64,000 nucleotides of DNA, taken from positions 62,001 to 126,000 of the forward strand of contig NZ_JANZYP010000003.1 in NCBI RefSeq assembly GCF_025506355.1. The letters run 5' to 3'. A program made the translations under genes and the position numbers. This stretch comes from Sphaerisporangium corydalis (GTDB lineage: Bacteria > Actinomycetota > Actinomycetes > Streptosporangiales > Streptosporangiaceae). Below, piece after piece: positions 1-8,148 of this stretch. How positions within the stretch are numbered: position 1 is the stretch's first letter; each line of letters opens with the position of its first letter. The notes beneath the pieces are model-generated. The model was not told where the DNA came from. It saw nothing but the letters and a program-made list of their open reading frames with translations, and searched no databases.

Positions 1-162
1 TCTGAGTTGTTTATGGGGATTGTTGTGATTTGTCTGGGTCGGCGGGTATTCCGGTCCTGCCAGAACGGGAGACATGTGCGGCTGAATGGCGGGACGTTTC
101 CCAGGATGCCGGGCCTGGCCGACGTATCTGGAGAGGTGTGGGGGGAGAGGTGTCTAATGGGA

Positions 163-175
163 ACATGCGGCATGT
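163..175. promoter_or_regulatory. 13-bp dyad upstream of the LAL-like ATPase gene
   Basis: A perfect inverted repeat with 6-bp arms (ACATGC and GCATGT) around one central G lies about 80 bp before the GTG at 254. A short direct repeat (gagaggtgt, twice) sits just upstream at about 132-154. The spacing suits an operator, but no regulator can be named. The remaining bases 1-253 hold no convincing gene. Confidence 0.35.
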
Positions 176-253
176 CACGATCTATCCATAACGGCCACAC
201 TGACTTACGATTACGGGGCATCTGGAGCGAGGCGACGTGGGGCGGCGAGGGAT

Positions 254-2416
254 GTGCCTGCTGGGGCACACGTGGGCAATCTGCCTGCCGAGATAACGAG
301 CTTTGTCGGGCGGCGGTTCGAGACCACCGAGGTCGTGAGAGGACTGGAGGAGTCGCGCCTGGTCACGCTCACCGGGGTGGGTGGAGTGGGCAAGACGCGT
401 CTGGCCCTGCGGGTCGCGCGCACGCTTGAGTCCCGGTTTCCCGACGGTGTGTGGTTCGTGGAGTTGTCGTCGTTGCGCGAGCCCGCGCTGCTCGGTCACG
501 CCGTCTGCTCGGTGCTCGGGGTGGCGCAGCAGGCCGGGCGCCCGCAGATGGCCGTGCTCGCCGAGTTCCTCGCCGGGCGGCGCTCGCTGATCGTGCTGGA
601 CACCTGCGAGCACCTGGTGAAAGGGTGCGCCGTGCTGGTGGACACCCTGCTCAGGGCCGCGCCGGGCCTGCGGATGCTGGTGACCAGCCGGAGCGTGCTC
701 GGGCTGCCGGGAGAGTCGCGCTTCCACGTCGAGCCGCTGCCCATCGAAGGACGGTTGCACCCGGGCGCGCCCGCAGGGGAGGGCCGGGAGCGGGTGTCGC
801 TGGCCCCGAGCGCGGACGGCGCCGTGGCGCTGTTCGCCGACCGGGCCGCCTCGCTGGTCCCCGGCTTCGTCGCGACGCCCGAGGTGGCGCTGCTCTGCCA
901 GCGGCTCGACGGCATCCCGCTGGCGATCGAGCTCGCCGCCGTGCGGCTGCGCACGCTGTCCGTCGAGCAGATCATGGGCCGCATCGACCGCCGCTTCGAT
1001 TTGCTCTCCAGCGAGAACCGCGCGGGCCTGTCGCGCCACCAGACGCTCCGCACGACCATCGGCTGGAGCCACGAGCTGTGCGAGCCGCTGGAACGCCTGC
1101 TCTGGGCGCGGCTGTCGGTCTTCGCGGGGGACTTCGACCTGGAGGCGGCGCAGGCGGTGTGCGCCGACACCGGCACCGACGCGTACACGGGCCTGCACGG
1201 CGAGCACGTCGAGGACACCCTGATCGCCCTGGTGGAGAAGTCGATCGTGCTGCGGGTGGACACCGGCCGCACGGTCCGGTTCCGGATGCTGGACACCGTG
1301 CGGGAGTACGGTGCCGACTGGCTGCGCGAGCTCGGGCGGTACGAGGCCGCGCGCCGCCGCCACCGTGACCACTACCTGGGGCTGGCCCGCCGCTTCGACG
1401 AGGCGTGGTTCGGCCCCGACCAGGTGGCGTGGTACGGCCGGATGAGCCGCGAGCTGCCGAACCTGCGTGCCGCGCTGGACTTCTGCCTCACCGACCCCGC
1501 CGAGCACGCCGTAGGCCTGGAGCTCGCGGGGCGGCTCGCCTACTTCTGGATGGCGTGCGGCCTCATCTCCGAAGGCGGCCACTACCTCAAGCGGGCGCTC
1601 GCCCTGGACCCCGTCCCCGGCGCGAGCCTGTCGCGGGCGCTGTGGGCGTGCGCGTGGCTGAGCGACCTCCAGGGCGAGCTGGACGAGGCCAACGACCTCG
1701 CCACCGAGTGCCTGTCGCAGGCCTTCGCCCAGGGGGACCGGGCGGCGGCCGGGTGGGGGATGGCCGCCTGCGCCAACACGGGCCTGCACTGGGGGTACGT
1801 CTCCGACGCGCTGGCCATGTACGAGCGGGCGCGCGACACCCACCAGGACGGTGGCGACACCGGCGCCGGGCTGGCGTACGCGCTGACCGGCCAGGCGTAC
1901 GCGCTGGTCCTGCTCGGCCGGCCCGAGCAGGCGCTGTCGTGCCTGCGGCAGCAGCGGTCGCTGTGCGGTGCGCGCGGGGAGATCTGGCTGCACTCCTCGG
2001 GGGACTGGGTCCGCGGCCTCATCGAGCTGGACCGCGCGGACTTCCCGCTCGCCGACCGGTTCGCCCGCACGTCGCTGCGCGCGAAGCACCTGCTGCACGA
2101 CAGCCTCGGCATGGTGCTGGTCCTGGTGAGCCTGGCCCGTTCGGCGGCGGGTCTCGGCGACATGGAACGGGCGGCCCACCTGCTCGGCATCGGCGACCTG
2201 GTGGAGCGGGGCTCCGGCCTGCGTCTCGGGCCGGCGGAGCCGGGCGGCCTGCGCGGGCAGGCCGAGTGGCGGGCCAGGGCCGTCCTCGGGGACCGGGTGT
2301 ACGAGGCGGCCTACGCCTGGGGGCGCGGGCTCGACCTTGACACCGCCCTGGCGTACGCCCTAGGCGACAGTGATCATGGTCGTGACCATGGCGACGACAT
2401 CGGCCTTCCCGGCTGA
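254..2416 (+). CDS. LAL-like ATPase regulator lacking the C-terminal LuxR helix-turn-helix
   Basis: The 720-residue product starts at GTG and opens with the FVGRR signature of actinomycete ATP-binding regulators. A Walker A motif (GVGGVGKT, about residues 40-47) and a Walker-B-like LIVLDTCEHL follow, and then an arginine-rich winged region. The C-terminal 350 residues are helical TPR-like repeats. In this family a LuxR HTH of about 60 residues normally follows the segment ending in LDTALAYALG. Here the protein instead ends about 20 residues later in an Asp/His/Gly tail, so the DNA-binding domain is absent. Only 35 bp separate it from the convergent exporter gene, which leaves no room for a lost HTH. 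It may act by protein contact, or be a decayed regulator. Confidence 0.8.
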   Translation: MPAGAHVGNLPAEITSFVGRRFETTEVVRGLEESRLVTLTGVGGVGKTRLALRVARTLESRFPDGVWFVELSSLREPALLGHAVCSVLGVAQQAGRPQMAVLAEFLAGRRSLIVLDTCEHLVKGCAVLVDTLLRAAPGLRMLVTSRSVLGLPGESRFHVEPLPIEGRLHPGAPAGEGRERVSLAPSADGAVALFADRAASLVPGFVATPEVALLCQRLDGIPLAIELAAVRLRTLSVEQIMGRIDRRFDLLSSENRAGLSRHQTLRTTIGWSHELCEPLERLLWARLSVFAGDFDLEAAQAVCADTGTDAYTGLHGEHVEDTLIALVEKSIVLRVDTGRTVRFRMLDTVREYGADWLRELGRYEAARRRHRDHYLGLARRFDEAWFGPDQVAWYGRMSRELPNLRAALDFCLTDPAEHAVGLELAGRLAYFWMACGLISEGGHYLKRALALDPVPGASLSRALWACAWLSDLQGELDEANDLATECLSQAFAQGDRAAAGWGMAACANTGLHWGYVSDALAMYERARDTHQDGGDTGAGLAYALTGQAYALVLLGRPEQALSCLRQQRSLCGARGEIWLHSSGDWVRGLIELDRADFPLADRFARTSLRAKHLLHDSLGMVLVLVSLARSAAGLGDMERAAHLLGIGDLVERGSGLRLGPAEPGGLRGQAEWRARAVLGDRVYEAAYAWGRGLDLDTALAYALGDSDHGRDHGDDIGLPG

Positions 2417-2451
2417 GCCCAGGGCCGACGCCGGGGGCCGGGGGCCGGTGG

Positions 2452-3870
2452 TCAGTCGCGGTGGTGCCGGGGCAGGAGCGGGGTGAGGGCCGCGATGGCC
2501 AGGGCGAGTCCGGCCGCGATGAGGAAGACCAGGTCGTAGCCGGCGGCGAGTGCGGCCGCCGGGGGGCGCCCGCCGGTCTCCGCCGCGGCCCTGGCGCCCG
2601 CGGCCGTCGTGAGCACCGCCAGGCCGATCGACCCGCCGACCTGGCCGGTGGTGGTGGCCAGGCCGCCGATGGTGCCCGCGTCGCCCTCGGGGGCGTCGGC
2701 GGTCGCCGCGGCCATGAGGGTGGGGAAGGTCAGCCCGATGCCGGCCGCGACGAGCAGCGTGGGCCCGAGCACCCCGGAGACGTAGCCGCTGCCGGCGTGC
2801 GCCTGGGCGAGCCAGCCGAAACCGGCGAGGAAACCGGCGCAGCCCGCGAGCACCAGAGGCCGCACACCGGTGCGCGGCAGCAGGGCGGCGGCCAGCCGCG
2901 CGACCACCACGAACGTCACCGCCGCCGGTGTCTGCCCGAGCCCGGAGCGAAGCGCGCTGTAGCCGAGGACGTTCTGCAGGAACAGCGAGGTGAAGTACCA
3001 CATCGCGATGGTGATCCCGCCGAACAGGAGCAGCATGCCGTTGCCGACGGCCACCGCGCGGATCCTGAACAGCCGAGGGGGCATCATCGGCCGGGTGGCG
3101 AAGCGCGCCTCCACCACGGTGAACACCACGAGCAGGAGCACGCCCGCCGCGACCGGCCCGGCGACCTGCGGGGACGTCCAGCCGTGGTCGGCGCTCCGCA
3201 TGACCCCGTAGACCAGCGCGGCCAGCCCCGCCGTCCCGGTGACCGCGCCGGTGAGGTCGAGCGGCTCCCGCCCCCCGGTCCGCGTGCCGGCCAGCGCCAC
3301 CACGGCCACGGCGACCAGCACCGCGCCGATCGGCACGTTGATCAGGAAGACCCACCGCCACGACAGGCCGGTCGTGATGGCCCCGCCCGCGACCGCGCCG
3401 GCCATCCCGCCCACGCCGCCCGCGGCCGACCACGCGCCGAACGCCCGGGCACGCGCGCGCTCCCCGGTGAAGCCGGTGTTGACCACGGCCAGCGTCGCCG
3501 GGGCCAGCATGGCGGCCCCCATGCCCTGCGCGACGCGGGCCGCCACCAGGACCTCGGGGGCGGTGGCCAGGCCGCCGGCCAGGCTCGCCCCGGAGAACAC
3601 CAGCAGCCCGGCGACCAGTGTCAGACGATGGCCGAACAGGTCGGCGGCGCGGCCACCGGCCAGCATGAATCCGGCGAAGGTGAGCAGGTAGCCGTTCACC
3701 ACCCAGGCCAGGCCGGTGGGCGTGAAGCCGAGGTCCACGCGGATCGTGGGCAGGGCGACGTTGACGATGGACGCGTCCAGGATGACCATGAACTGGCAGG
3801 CGCACGCCAGCGACAGGACCAGCCAGGCGGGGCCGGTGCGCGGCGTGGCCCGCAGGGTCGCGGTGGTCAT
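2452..3870 (-). CDS. DHA2-type (14-TM) MFS drug exporter
   Basis: The 472-residue polytopic membrane protein is related to EmrB/QacA proton antiporters. The first helix carries the LDASIVNVALP signature of the DHA2 group, and a glycine-rich motif C (GGMAGAVAGGAI) lies near residue 150. About fourteen hydrophobic segments fit the length. The ATG at 3870 is preceded by a strong AAGGAGG site. Longer readings upstream only overlap the wrbA gene. It follows wrbA by 26 bp on the same strand, and both diverge from the MarR gene, so a MarR-repressed exporter/quinone-reductase operon is likely. The substrate is unknown; lipophilic quinones or phenolics would suit the neighbours. Confidence 0.88.
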   Translation of the reverse strand: MTTATLRATPRTGPAWLVLSLACACQFMVILDASIVNVALPTIRVDLGFTPTGLAWVVNGYLLTFAGFMLAGGRAADLFGHRLTLVAGLLVFSGASLAGGLATAPEVLVAARVAQGMGAAMLAPATLAVVNTGFTGERARARAFGAWSAAGGVGGMAGAVAGGAITTGLSWRWVFLINVPIGAVLVAVAVVALAGTRTGGREPLDLTGAVTGTAGLAALVYGVMRSADHGWTSPQVAGPVAAGVLLLVVFTVVEARFATRPMMPPRLFRIRAVAVGNGMLLLFGGITIAMWYFTSLFLQNVLGYSALRSGLGQTPAAVTFVVVARLAAALLPRTGVRPLVLAGCAGFLAGFGWLAQAHAGSGYVSGVLGPTLLVAAGIGLTFPTLMAAATADAPEGDAGTIGGLATTTGQVGGSIGLAVLTTAAGARAAAETGGRPPAAALAAGYDLVFLIAAGLALAIAALTPLLPRHHRD

Positions 3871-3896
3871 GAGGTCCTCCTTCCGGGTTTCGCCGC

Positions 3897-4649
3897 TCAC
3901 GCGGCCGGGGCGGTCGTCGCGGACACGGTCGCGGGCACGTTCCCGCCGCCCGTCGCGGTGCCCGTGGCGCCGTCCACCTCGCCGTCCACCTCGACGTCCG
4001 TCGCGTCGCCCCTCGCGTCGCCCGTGGTGGCGTCCGTGGGGTGGTCGCCCCCCTGCAGTCGGACGGTGATCTCGGCCAGCCGCCGTCCCTGGTACCTGGC
4101 CGCCTCCAGCGCCGCGGTGTCCGGGCCCTCGCCGGCCGGGCCGGTCACGAACGACGTGCCGTAGGGGTTGCCGCCGGCGGCGTACACGGCCGGGTCGGTG
4201 AATCCGGGCGGGACGATCAGCGAGCCCCAGTGGTAGAAGACGTTGCCCAGCGACAGGATCGTGGCCTCGTTGCCGCCGTGCCGGTTGAAGGCCGAGGTGA
4301 AGGCCGTCGCCGGCTTGCCGGCCAGCCTCCCCTCCCGCCACAGCCCGCCGGCCTGGTCGATGAACTGCTTGAGCGGCGCGGCCGGCGTGCCGAACCGGGT
4401 CGGGGTCCCGAACGCGTACGCGTCGGCCCACGCCAGGTCCTCGGCCGAGGCCTCGGCGATCGACGCGGCGGCGTCGGCGTGCCGCCGCCACCGCGGGTCC
4501 TGGTCGATCGCACCGGCGGGTGCCAGTTCGGCGACCCGCCGCAGCCGCACCACGGCCCCGGCCGAGGCGGCGCCCTCGGCGACGGCCTGTGCGAGCGTGT
4601 GCACGGTGCCTGTCGCGCTGTAGTAGATGACGGCGACCTTCACGGTCAT
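3897..4649 (-). CDS. wrbA: WrbA-like NAD(P)H:quinone oxidoreductase (flavodoxin fold)
   Basis: The first 200 residues match the WrbA family of FMN-dependent quinone reductases, which reduce quinones by two electrons and avoid radical formation. Visible landmarks are the N-terminal phosphate-binding loop (YYSATGTVHTLA), the GTPTRFG segment near residue 83, and the conserved AFTSAFNRHGGNE region. The protein is 250 residues, about 45 longer than usual. The extra C-terminus is a low-complexity Gly/Ala/Thr/Val/Asp tail encoded by short direct DNA repeats (about 3900-4030). It is the first gene of the operon with the exporter and lies 79 bp from the divergent MarR gene. Confidence 0.88.
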   Translation of the reverse strand: MTVKVAVIYYSATGTVHTLAQAVAEGAASAGAVVRLRRVAELAPAGAIDQDPRWRRHADAAASIAEASAEDLAWADAYAFGTPTRFGTPAAPLKQFIDQAGGLWREGRLAGKPATAFTSAFNRHGGNEATILSLGNVFYHWGSLIVPPGFTDPAVYAAGGNPYGTSFVTGPAGEGPDTAALEAARYQGRRLAEITVRLQGGDHPTDATTGDARGDATDVEVDGEVDGATGTATGGGNVPATVSATTAPAA

Positions 4650-4680
4650 GTACGGCTCCCTGCGATGTCGGGTAGATTTA

Positions 4681-4708
4681 GTTATGCGGATAATGTTATG
4701 CGCATAAC
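4681..4708. promoter_or_regulatory. Tandem MarR-type operators between wrbA and marR
   Basis: A perfect 14-bp palindrome (GTTATGCGCATAAC) occupies 4695-4708. Immediately upstream, 4681-4694 is a second copy with two mismatches (GTTATGCGGATAAT). Together they fill the centre of the 79-bp divergent spacer and cover the expected promoters of both directions. Paired near-palindromes beside a marR gene are the usual arrangement for autoregulation and repression of the divergent target. Confidence 0.8.
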
Positions 4709-4728
4709 CAACCTGTCAAGGAGGGACC

Positions 4729-5184
4729 GTGGACTTCGAGCGAGCCGACGCGCTCAACCAGGCCGTCCGCCTGCTGAGCCTGCGCCACCGGGCCAGGGCC
4801 GCGGCCCTGCTGGCACCGCTCGGCCTGCACCCCGGCCAGGAGGCGCTCCTGCTCGAGCTCTCCCGGAGCGGCCCGATGATCCAGGCCCAGCTCAGCGAGG
4901 CGCTCGGCTGCGAACCTCCTAGCGTCACGATCATGACCCGCAAGCTCGAGGCCACCGGCCACATCCGCCGCGCGCCCGCACCCTCCGACAAGCGAGCCAG
5001 CGTCGTCGAGCTCACCGAGAGCGGCGAAGCGCTGGCCGGCCAGGTCAAGCTGCTGTGGTGCGCGCTGGCGGAGGAGACCGTGGCCGGCCTGCCCGCCGAG
5101 ACGGTGGCGGAGCTCCCCGGCATCCTCACGGCCATGACCGGAAACGTGGACACCAGGCGCCCCCGCCGCTCCCGGGAGCGGTGA
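4729..5184 (+). CDS. MarR-family transcriptional regulator
   Basis: The 151-residue protein has the MarR layout. An N-terminal dimerisation helix is followed by a winged HTH (residues about 45-95) with the recognition segment LGCEPPSVTIMTRKLEATGHIRR and the wing pattern PSDKRASVVELTESG, then a C-terminal helix. The GTG start has an AAGGAGGG site 5-7 bp upstream. It is divergent from wrbA and the MFS exporter and faces two palindromic operators, so it most likely represses both transcripts and is released by a phenolic or quinone-like ligand. The ligand is inferred from the target genes. Confidence 0.88.
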   Translation: MDFERADALNQAVRLLSLRHRARAAALLAPLGLHPGQEALLLELSRSGPMIQAQLSEALGCEPPSVTIMTRKLEATGHIRRAPAPSDKRASVVELTESGEALAGQVKLLWCALAEETVAGLPAETVAELPGILTAMTGNVDTRRPRRSRER

Positions 5185-5221
5185 CAACGGTCCCCTCAGG
5201 GCGTCCTCGAAGCGGTAAGCG

Positions 5222-5236
5222 GGCCCCGGCGGGGCC
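5222..5236 (+). terminator. Possible hairpin terminator after the MarR gene
   Basis: A GGCCCC/GGGGCC stem with a 3-nt loop lies 38 bp after the MarR stop codon. There is no T-run, which is common in high-GC actinomycetes. The support is structural only. Confidence 0.3.
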
Positions 5237-5283
5237 GGGGATCCGCCCGAGTGGAACGGGTGAATCCGAGTGGCTGGAGTGTG

Positions 5284-5311
5284 TTGACATAGATGCCAAA
5301 AATGACATTAT
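5284..5311 (+). promoter_or_regulatory. Sigma-70 type promoter giving a leaderless transcript
   Basis: A perfect -35 TTGACA (5284-5289) is followed after 16 bp by CATTAT (5306-5311). The ATG of the next gene begins only 7 bp later at 5318, so the predicted transcription start coincides with the start codon. No Shine-Dalgarno sequence is present. Both boxes are AT-rich against a very GC-rich background. Confidence 0.7.
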
Positions 5312-5317
5312 TCAGCC

Positions 5318-5728
5318 ATGCGTGAGGAAGCCGAGCGGCTGCTGCAGATCCAGGACGACTTCGAACGGTTCCGCGCCGCGACCCGGTTGCTGGTCGACCT
5401 GGACGACCTGATCCTGGAGATCTCGCGTATCAGGAACGAGAGCGCGTCCCGGATGCAGATCATCTCGGTCGCGCCGCCCGTGCGTTCGGACGACGCGCTG
5501 CCCGACGACGCGCGCGCCGTCCTCGACTGCATCCGCAGGACCGGCACCCAGCGGTTCCGCCGGCGTGACGTGTTCCGCCGCCTGGCCCGCCGCTTCAAGA
5601 CCGTCGCGGCGATGGTCCCCGCCCTGGACCTGCTTGAGGCCGCCGGCTACATCCGCAAGGTGGAGCCGAACACCGAGCCCGGGCAGCCGGGCCGGCGCCG
5701 CTCGCCGGAGTACGAGGTCCGGCTCTGA
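5318..5728 (+). CDS. Small winged-helix protein of unknown function
   Basis: The 136-residue product begins with a charged helical segment (residues 1-45, probably coiled coil). Residues about 62-130 read as a winged helix: [12 protein letters not shown], then [13 protein letters not shown], then [13 protein letters not shown] and a basic [10 protein letters not shown] wing. This C-terminal pattern resembles the terminal domain of DUF3987/YfjI-type primase-like proteins of actinomycetes, although no primase part is present. The stop overlaps the next gene's ATG by one base (TGATG), so the SDR reductase is translationally coupled to it. Its ATG lies at the predicted transcription start. It could be a regulator or a remnant of a plasmid or phage gene. 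Confidence 0.6.
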   Translation: MREEAERLLQIQDDFERFRAATRLLVDLDDLILEISRIRNESASRMQIISVAPPVRSDDALPDDARAVLDCIRRTGTQRFRRRDVFRRLARRFKTVAAMVPALDLLEAAGYIRKVEPNTEPGQPGRRRSPEYEVRL

Positions 5729-6477
5729 TGCCCGGCGCCGGGCTCGTCGAGGGCCGCACGGCCCTGGTCACCGGGGCCGCGCGGGGCATCGGCCTGGCGA
5801 TCGCCCGCATCCTGTCCGAGCACGGGGCGCGGGTCGTGCTCACCGACCAGGACGCCGCCCTGGCGGCGGAGGCCGCCGAAGGGCTGGGCGGCGGCGCGGC
5901 GGTCTCCTCGCTCGGATGCGACGTCACCGACGAGGACGCGGTCACGGCCGCCGTCGGTCACGCGGTCGAGCGTTTCGGCACCCTGGACATCATGGTCAAC
6001 AACGCCGGGATCACCCGGGACGCGACCATGCGCAAGATGACCCTCGCCGACTTCGAGGCGGTCGTGGACGTCCACCTGAAGGGGACGTGGCTCGGGGTGC
6101 GGGCGGCGGCTGAGGCGATGCGGCCCGCCGGGTCCGGCTCGATCGTCAACATCTCCTCCCTGTCGGGGAAGTCGGGGAACTTCGGGCAGACGAACTACAG
6201 CGCGGCCAAGGCCGGGATCATCGGGCTCACCAAGGCGGCGGCCAAGGAGCTGGCCCCCCGTGGCGTACGGGTCAACGCCGTGCAGCCGGGGCTGATCCGC
6301 ACCGCGATGACGGCGGCCATGCCGGCGGACGTCTTCGCGGCCAAGGAGGCCGACATCCCGATGAGGCGGGCGGGGGAGCCGCACGAGGTGGCGGGCGCCG
6401 TCCTGTTCCTGGCCTGCGACCTGTCCAGCTACATGACCGGCACGGTGCTGGAGGTCGGCGGCGGCCGGCTGATCTAG
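5728..6477 (+). CDS. SDR-family 3-oxoacyl-ACP reductase-like enzyme
   Basis: The 249-residue classical short-chain dehydrogenase has an NAD(P)-binding TGAARGIG at residues 15-22, an adenine-ring Asp-Val at 65-66, NNAG at 91-94 and the catalytic Ser143/Tyr157/Lys161 set (YSAAK). The length and the C-terminal [12 protein letters not shown] are typical of FabG-like reductases, which reduce 3-oxoacyl thioesters, but the substrate cannot be read from sequence alone. An Asp at position 40, at the end of the second strand, suggests NADH preference. It overlaps the upstream winged-helix gene by 1 bp and converges with the STAS gene. Confidence 0.85.
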   Translation: MPGAGLVEGRTALVTGAARGIGLAIARILSEHGARVVLTDQDAALAAEAAEGLGGGAAVSSLGCDVTDEDAVTAAVGHAVERFGTLDIMVNNAGITRDATMRKMTLADFEAVVDVHLKGTWLGVRAAAEAMRPAGSGSIVNISSLSGKSGNFGQTNYSAAKAGIIGLTKAAAKELAPRGVRVNAVQPGLIRTAMTAAMPADVFAAKEADIPMRRAGEPHEVAGAVLFLACDLSSYMTGTVLEVGGGRLI

Positions 6478-6503
6478 ACCACGGGGACCGGCTGACCCGG
6501 CCG

Positions 6504-6528
6504 CGGCGCCTGCTGGATCTAGGCGCCG
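6504..6528. terminator. Bidirectional hairpin between convergent SDR and STAS genes
   Basis: The 7-bp arms CGGCGCC and GGCGCCG flank an 11-nt loop. The hairpin begins 27 bp after the SDR stop codon and its right arm overlaps the STAS stop codon, a good position for a shared terminator. Confidence 0.5.
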
Positions 6529-7091
6529 TCGCCCGTCGGGGGAAGCTGGGGTTCGGCCTCCGGTGTCTCCATCGCCGCCGACCCGGACAGGGCCGGCTCC
6601 GGGGCCAGGGGGGCGTTCTCCGGCTGTCTTACGTGAGCGGGCGAGGGGTCCAGCGGGTCAGGTCGCGCGCCTTCCAGCGGGCCGGGTGAGACCCCGAGGA
6701 GGAACGGGGGGGCCGACCCGAGGCCGGACGCGTGCCGCAGGGCGTCCTCGACGGTGTCGTGGCTGTCGAACGCGCCGCGCAGGCCGGTGATGGTGAGCAC
6801 CCGCAGCAGGGTGCCCTGCAGGCCGCTGAGCAGGAGGACGCGGCCGGTGGTCTTGCTGCGCCGAAGGGCGGCGATCAGCTCGCTCAGCCCTACCGAATCG
6901 CAGAAGGTGACCTCCGCGAGATCCAGCACGATGGTGGACACGCCGGGCACTTTCCATACGTGGTCCAGCTCGCCCCGCAGGACCGGTGCGGAGCGGTAGT
7001 CCAGCTCCCCCCGGGCCTGGACGACGAGCGCGCTATCTCGCTCCTCGTATGAGATGTTCAGTCCCATCGGCGGATCGGCCCCAAACTGCAT
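6519..7091 (-). CDS. STAS-domain anti-sigma factor antagonist
   Basis: The 190-residue protein has a STAS domain at about residues 10-115, related to SpoIIAA/RsbV. The phosphorylation loop is present as FCDSVGLSEL (near residue 65), with the acceptor serine after Asp. In this family, the unphosphorylated form binds an RsbW-like kinase and frees a sigma factor. The remaining 70 residues are proline- and alanine-rich and probably disordered, longer than in most RsbV proteins. The ATG at 7091 has GGAG 7 bp upstream. It lies 135 bp beyond the sugar permease on the same strand and could be read through from that operon. A degenerate RsbW-like ATPase fragment occurs far away at 52.5 kb, with no obvious link. 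Confidence 0.82.
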   Translation of the reverse strand: MQFGADPPMGLNISYEERDSALVVQARGELDYRSAPVLRGELDHVWKVPGVSTIVLDLAEVTFCDSVGLSELIAALRRSKTTGRVLLLSGLQGTLLRVLTITGLRGAFDSHDTVEDALRHASGLGSAPPFLLGVSPGPLEGARPDPLDPSPAHVRQPENAPLAPEPALSGSAAMETPEAEPQLPPTGDGA

Positions 7092-7226
7092 GATCAGCTC
7101 CTTCGGCCTGCGGGTCTCAGGGCAGGCATGACTCCCTTCCTACCAGTTCCGGAGGGTGGCCAGCGCCGCCCTCGCCACAGGATGTCGGGATGGTCCGCTC
7201 CGCGCGGACAGGAGCCGGAGGAGACC

Positions 7227-8096
7227 TCAGTCCTTCAGGGCGCCCGCGAGGCCGCTGATGAAGTACCGCTGGAGCCAGAGGAACAGCACGATCACCGGCA
7301 CCACGATGATCAGCGAGCCGGCCATGATCTCGTTGTAGTGCCGTACGGTCCCCGAGGCCAGCGACTCCAGGGCCAGCGGCAGCGTGTACCGCCCCTCGTC
7401 GTTCAGCGAGACCCGGGTCAGCACGTACTCGTTCCAGGTCGGCACCGCGCACAGCACGGCGACGGCGATCAGCGTCGGCCGGCCGAGCGGCAGGTAGACG
7501 CGCAGGAAGATGCGCGCCTCGCCCGCCCCGTCGACGCGCGCGGCGTCGCGCAGCTCCTGGGGGACGGCCCGGAAGGCGTTCGTCAGCATGAGCACCGTCA
7601 GCGGCGCCGTGCCGTTGACGAACGGCAGGATGAGCCCGAGGTGGGTCCCGAGGACGCCGAGCTTGTCCTCAAGGATCACGACGGGGAGCAGCACGGTGAC
7701 CCCGGGGACGAACAGCAGGGCGACGAAGAACCAGTACAGGAACCGGCGCCCGGGGAAGTCCAGCACGGCGAACGCGTACGAGGCGAGGCTGTAGATCACG
7801 AGCACCCCGGCAACGGTCAGCCCGGTGACCTTCAGGCTGTTGGCGAAGTAGTCCAGGAAGTGCAGCCTGCCCCAGGTGTCGATCAGCGTCTGGAAGGTCG
7901 GCCGGGACGGCACGAGGTTCCCCCCGGCCAGGATCTCGAAGCGGTCCTTGAACGCCCCGGAGACCATCCACAGGAACGGGTACAGGCTGACGACCGCGTA
8001 CAGCGCCAGGGCGAGGTAGGCGGCGGCCCTGGCGCCGCCCGGCCCCCACGGCGGCGCCGGGCGCCGGGCGGCGGTGGCGGGGACGGCCGCGCTCAT
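7227..8096 (-). CDS. Sugar ABC transporter permease (MalG/CUT1 type)
   Basis: The 289-residue inner-membrane permease has six predicted helices. The EAA loop that docks the ATPase reads ELRDAARVDGAGEARIFLRVYLP near residue 200, and the C-terminus FISGLAGALKD is characteristic of MalG-like partners. It is the last gene of a leftward operon: binding protein, MalF-like permease, this permease. The gap from the preceding permease gene is 52 bp and contains a short direct repeat (gcggtggtcaccggt). No ATP-binding subunit is encoded beside it. Confidence 0.9.
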   Translation of the reverse strand: MSAAVPATAARRPAPPWGPGGARAAAYLALALYAVVSLYPFLWMVSGAFKDRFEILAGGNLVPSRPTFQTLIDTWGRLHFLDYFANSLKVTGLTVAGVLVIYSLASYAFAVLDFPGRRFLYWFFVALLFVPGVTVLLPVVILEDKLGVLGTHLGLILPFVNGTAPLTVLMLTNAFRAVPQELRDAARVDGAGEARIFLRVYLPLGRPTLIAVAVLCAVPTWNEYVLTRVSLNDEGRYTLPLALESLASGTVRHYNEIMAGSLIIVVPVIVLFLWLQRYFISGLAGALKD

Positions 8097-8148
8097 CGGC
8101 CGGCCCCCCGGCGGACGGGGGCGGTGGTCACCGGTCGGGGGGTGGCGG

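Noticed and set aside
7-429. Plus-strand ORF at the left edge
   Set aside because: There is no ribosome site or recognisable domain, and it overlaps the LAL-like gene in another frame.
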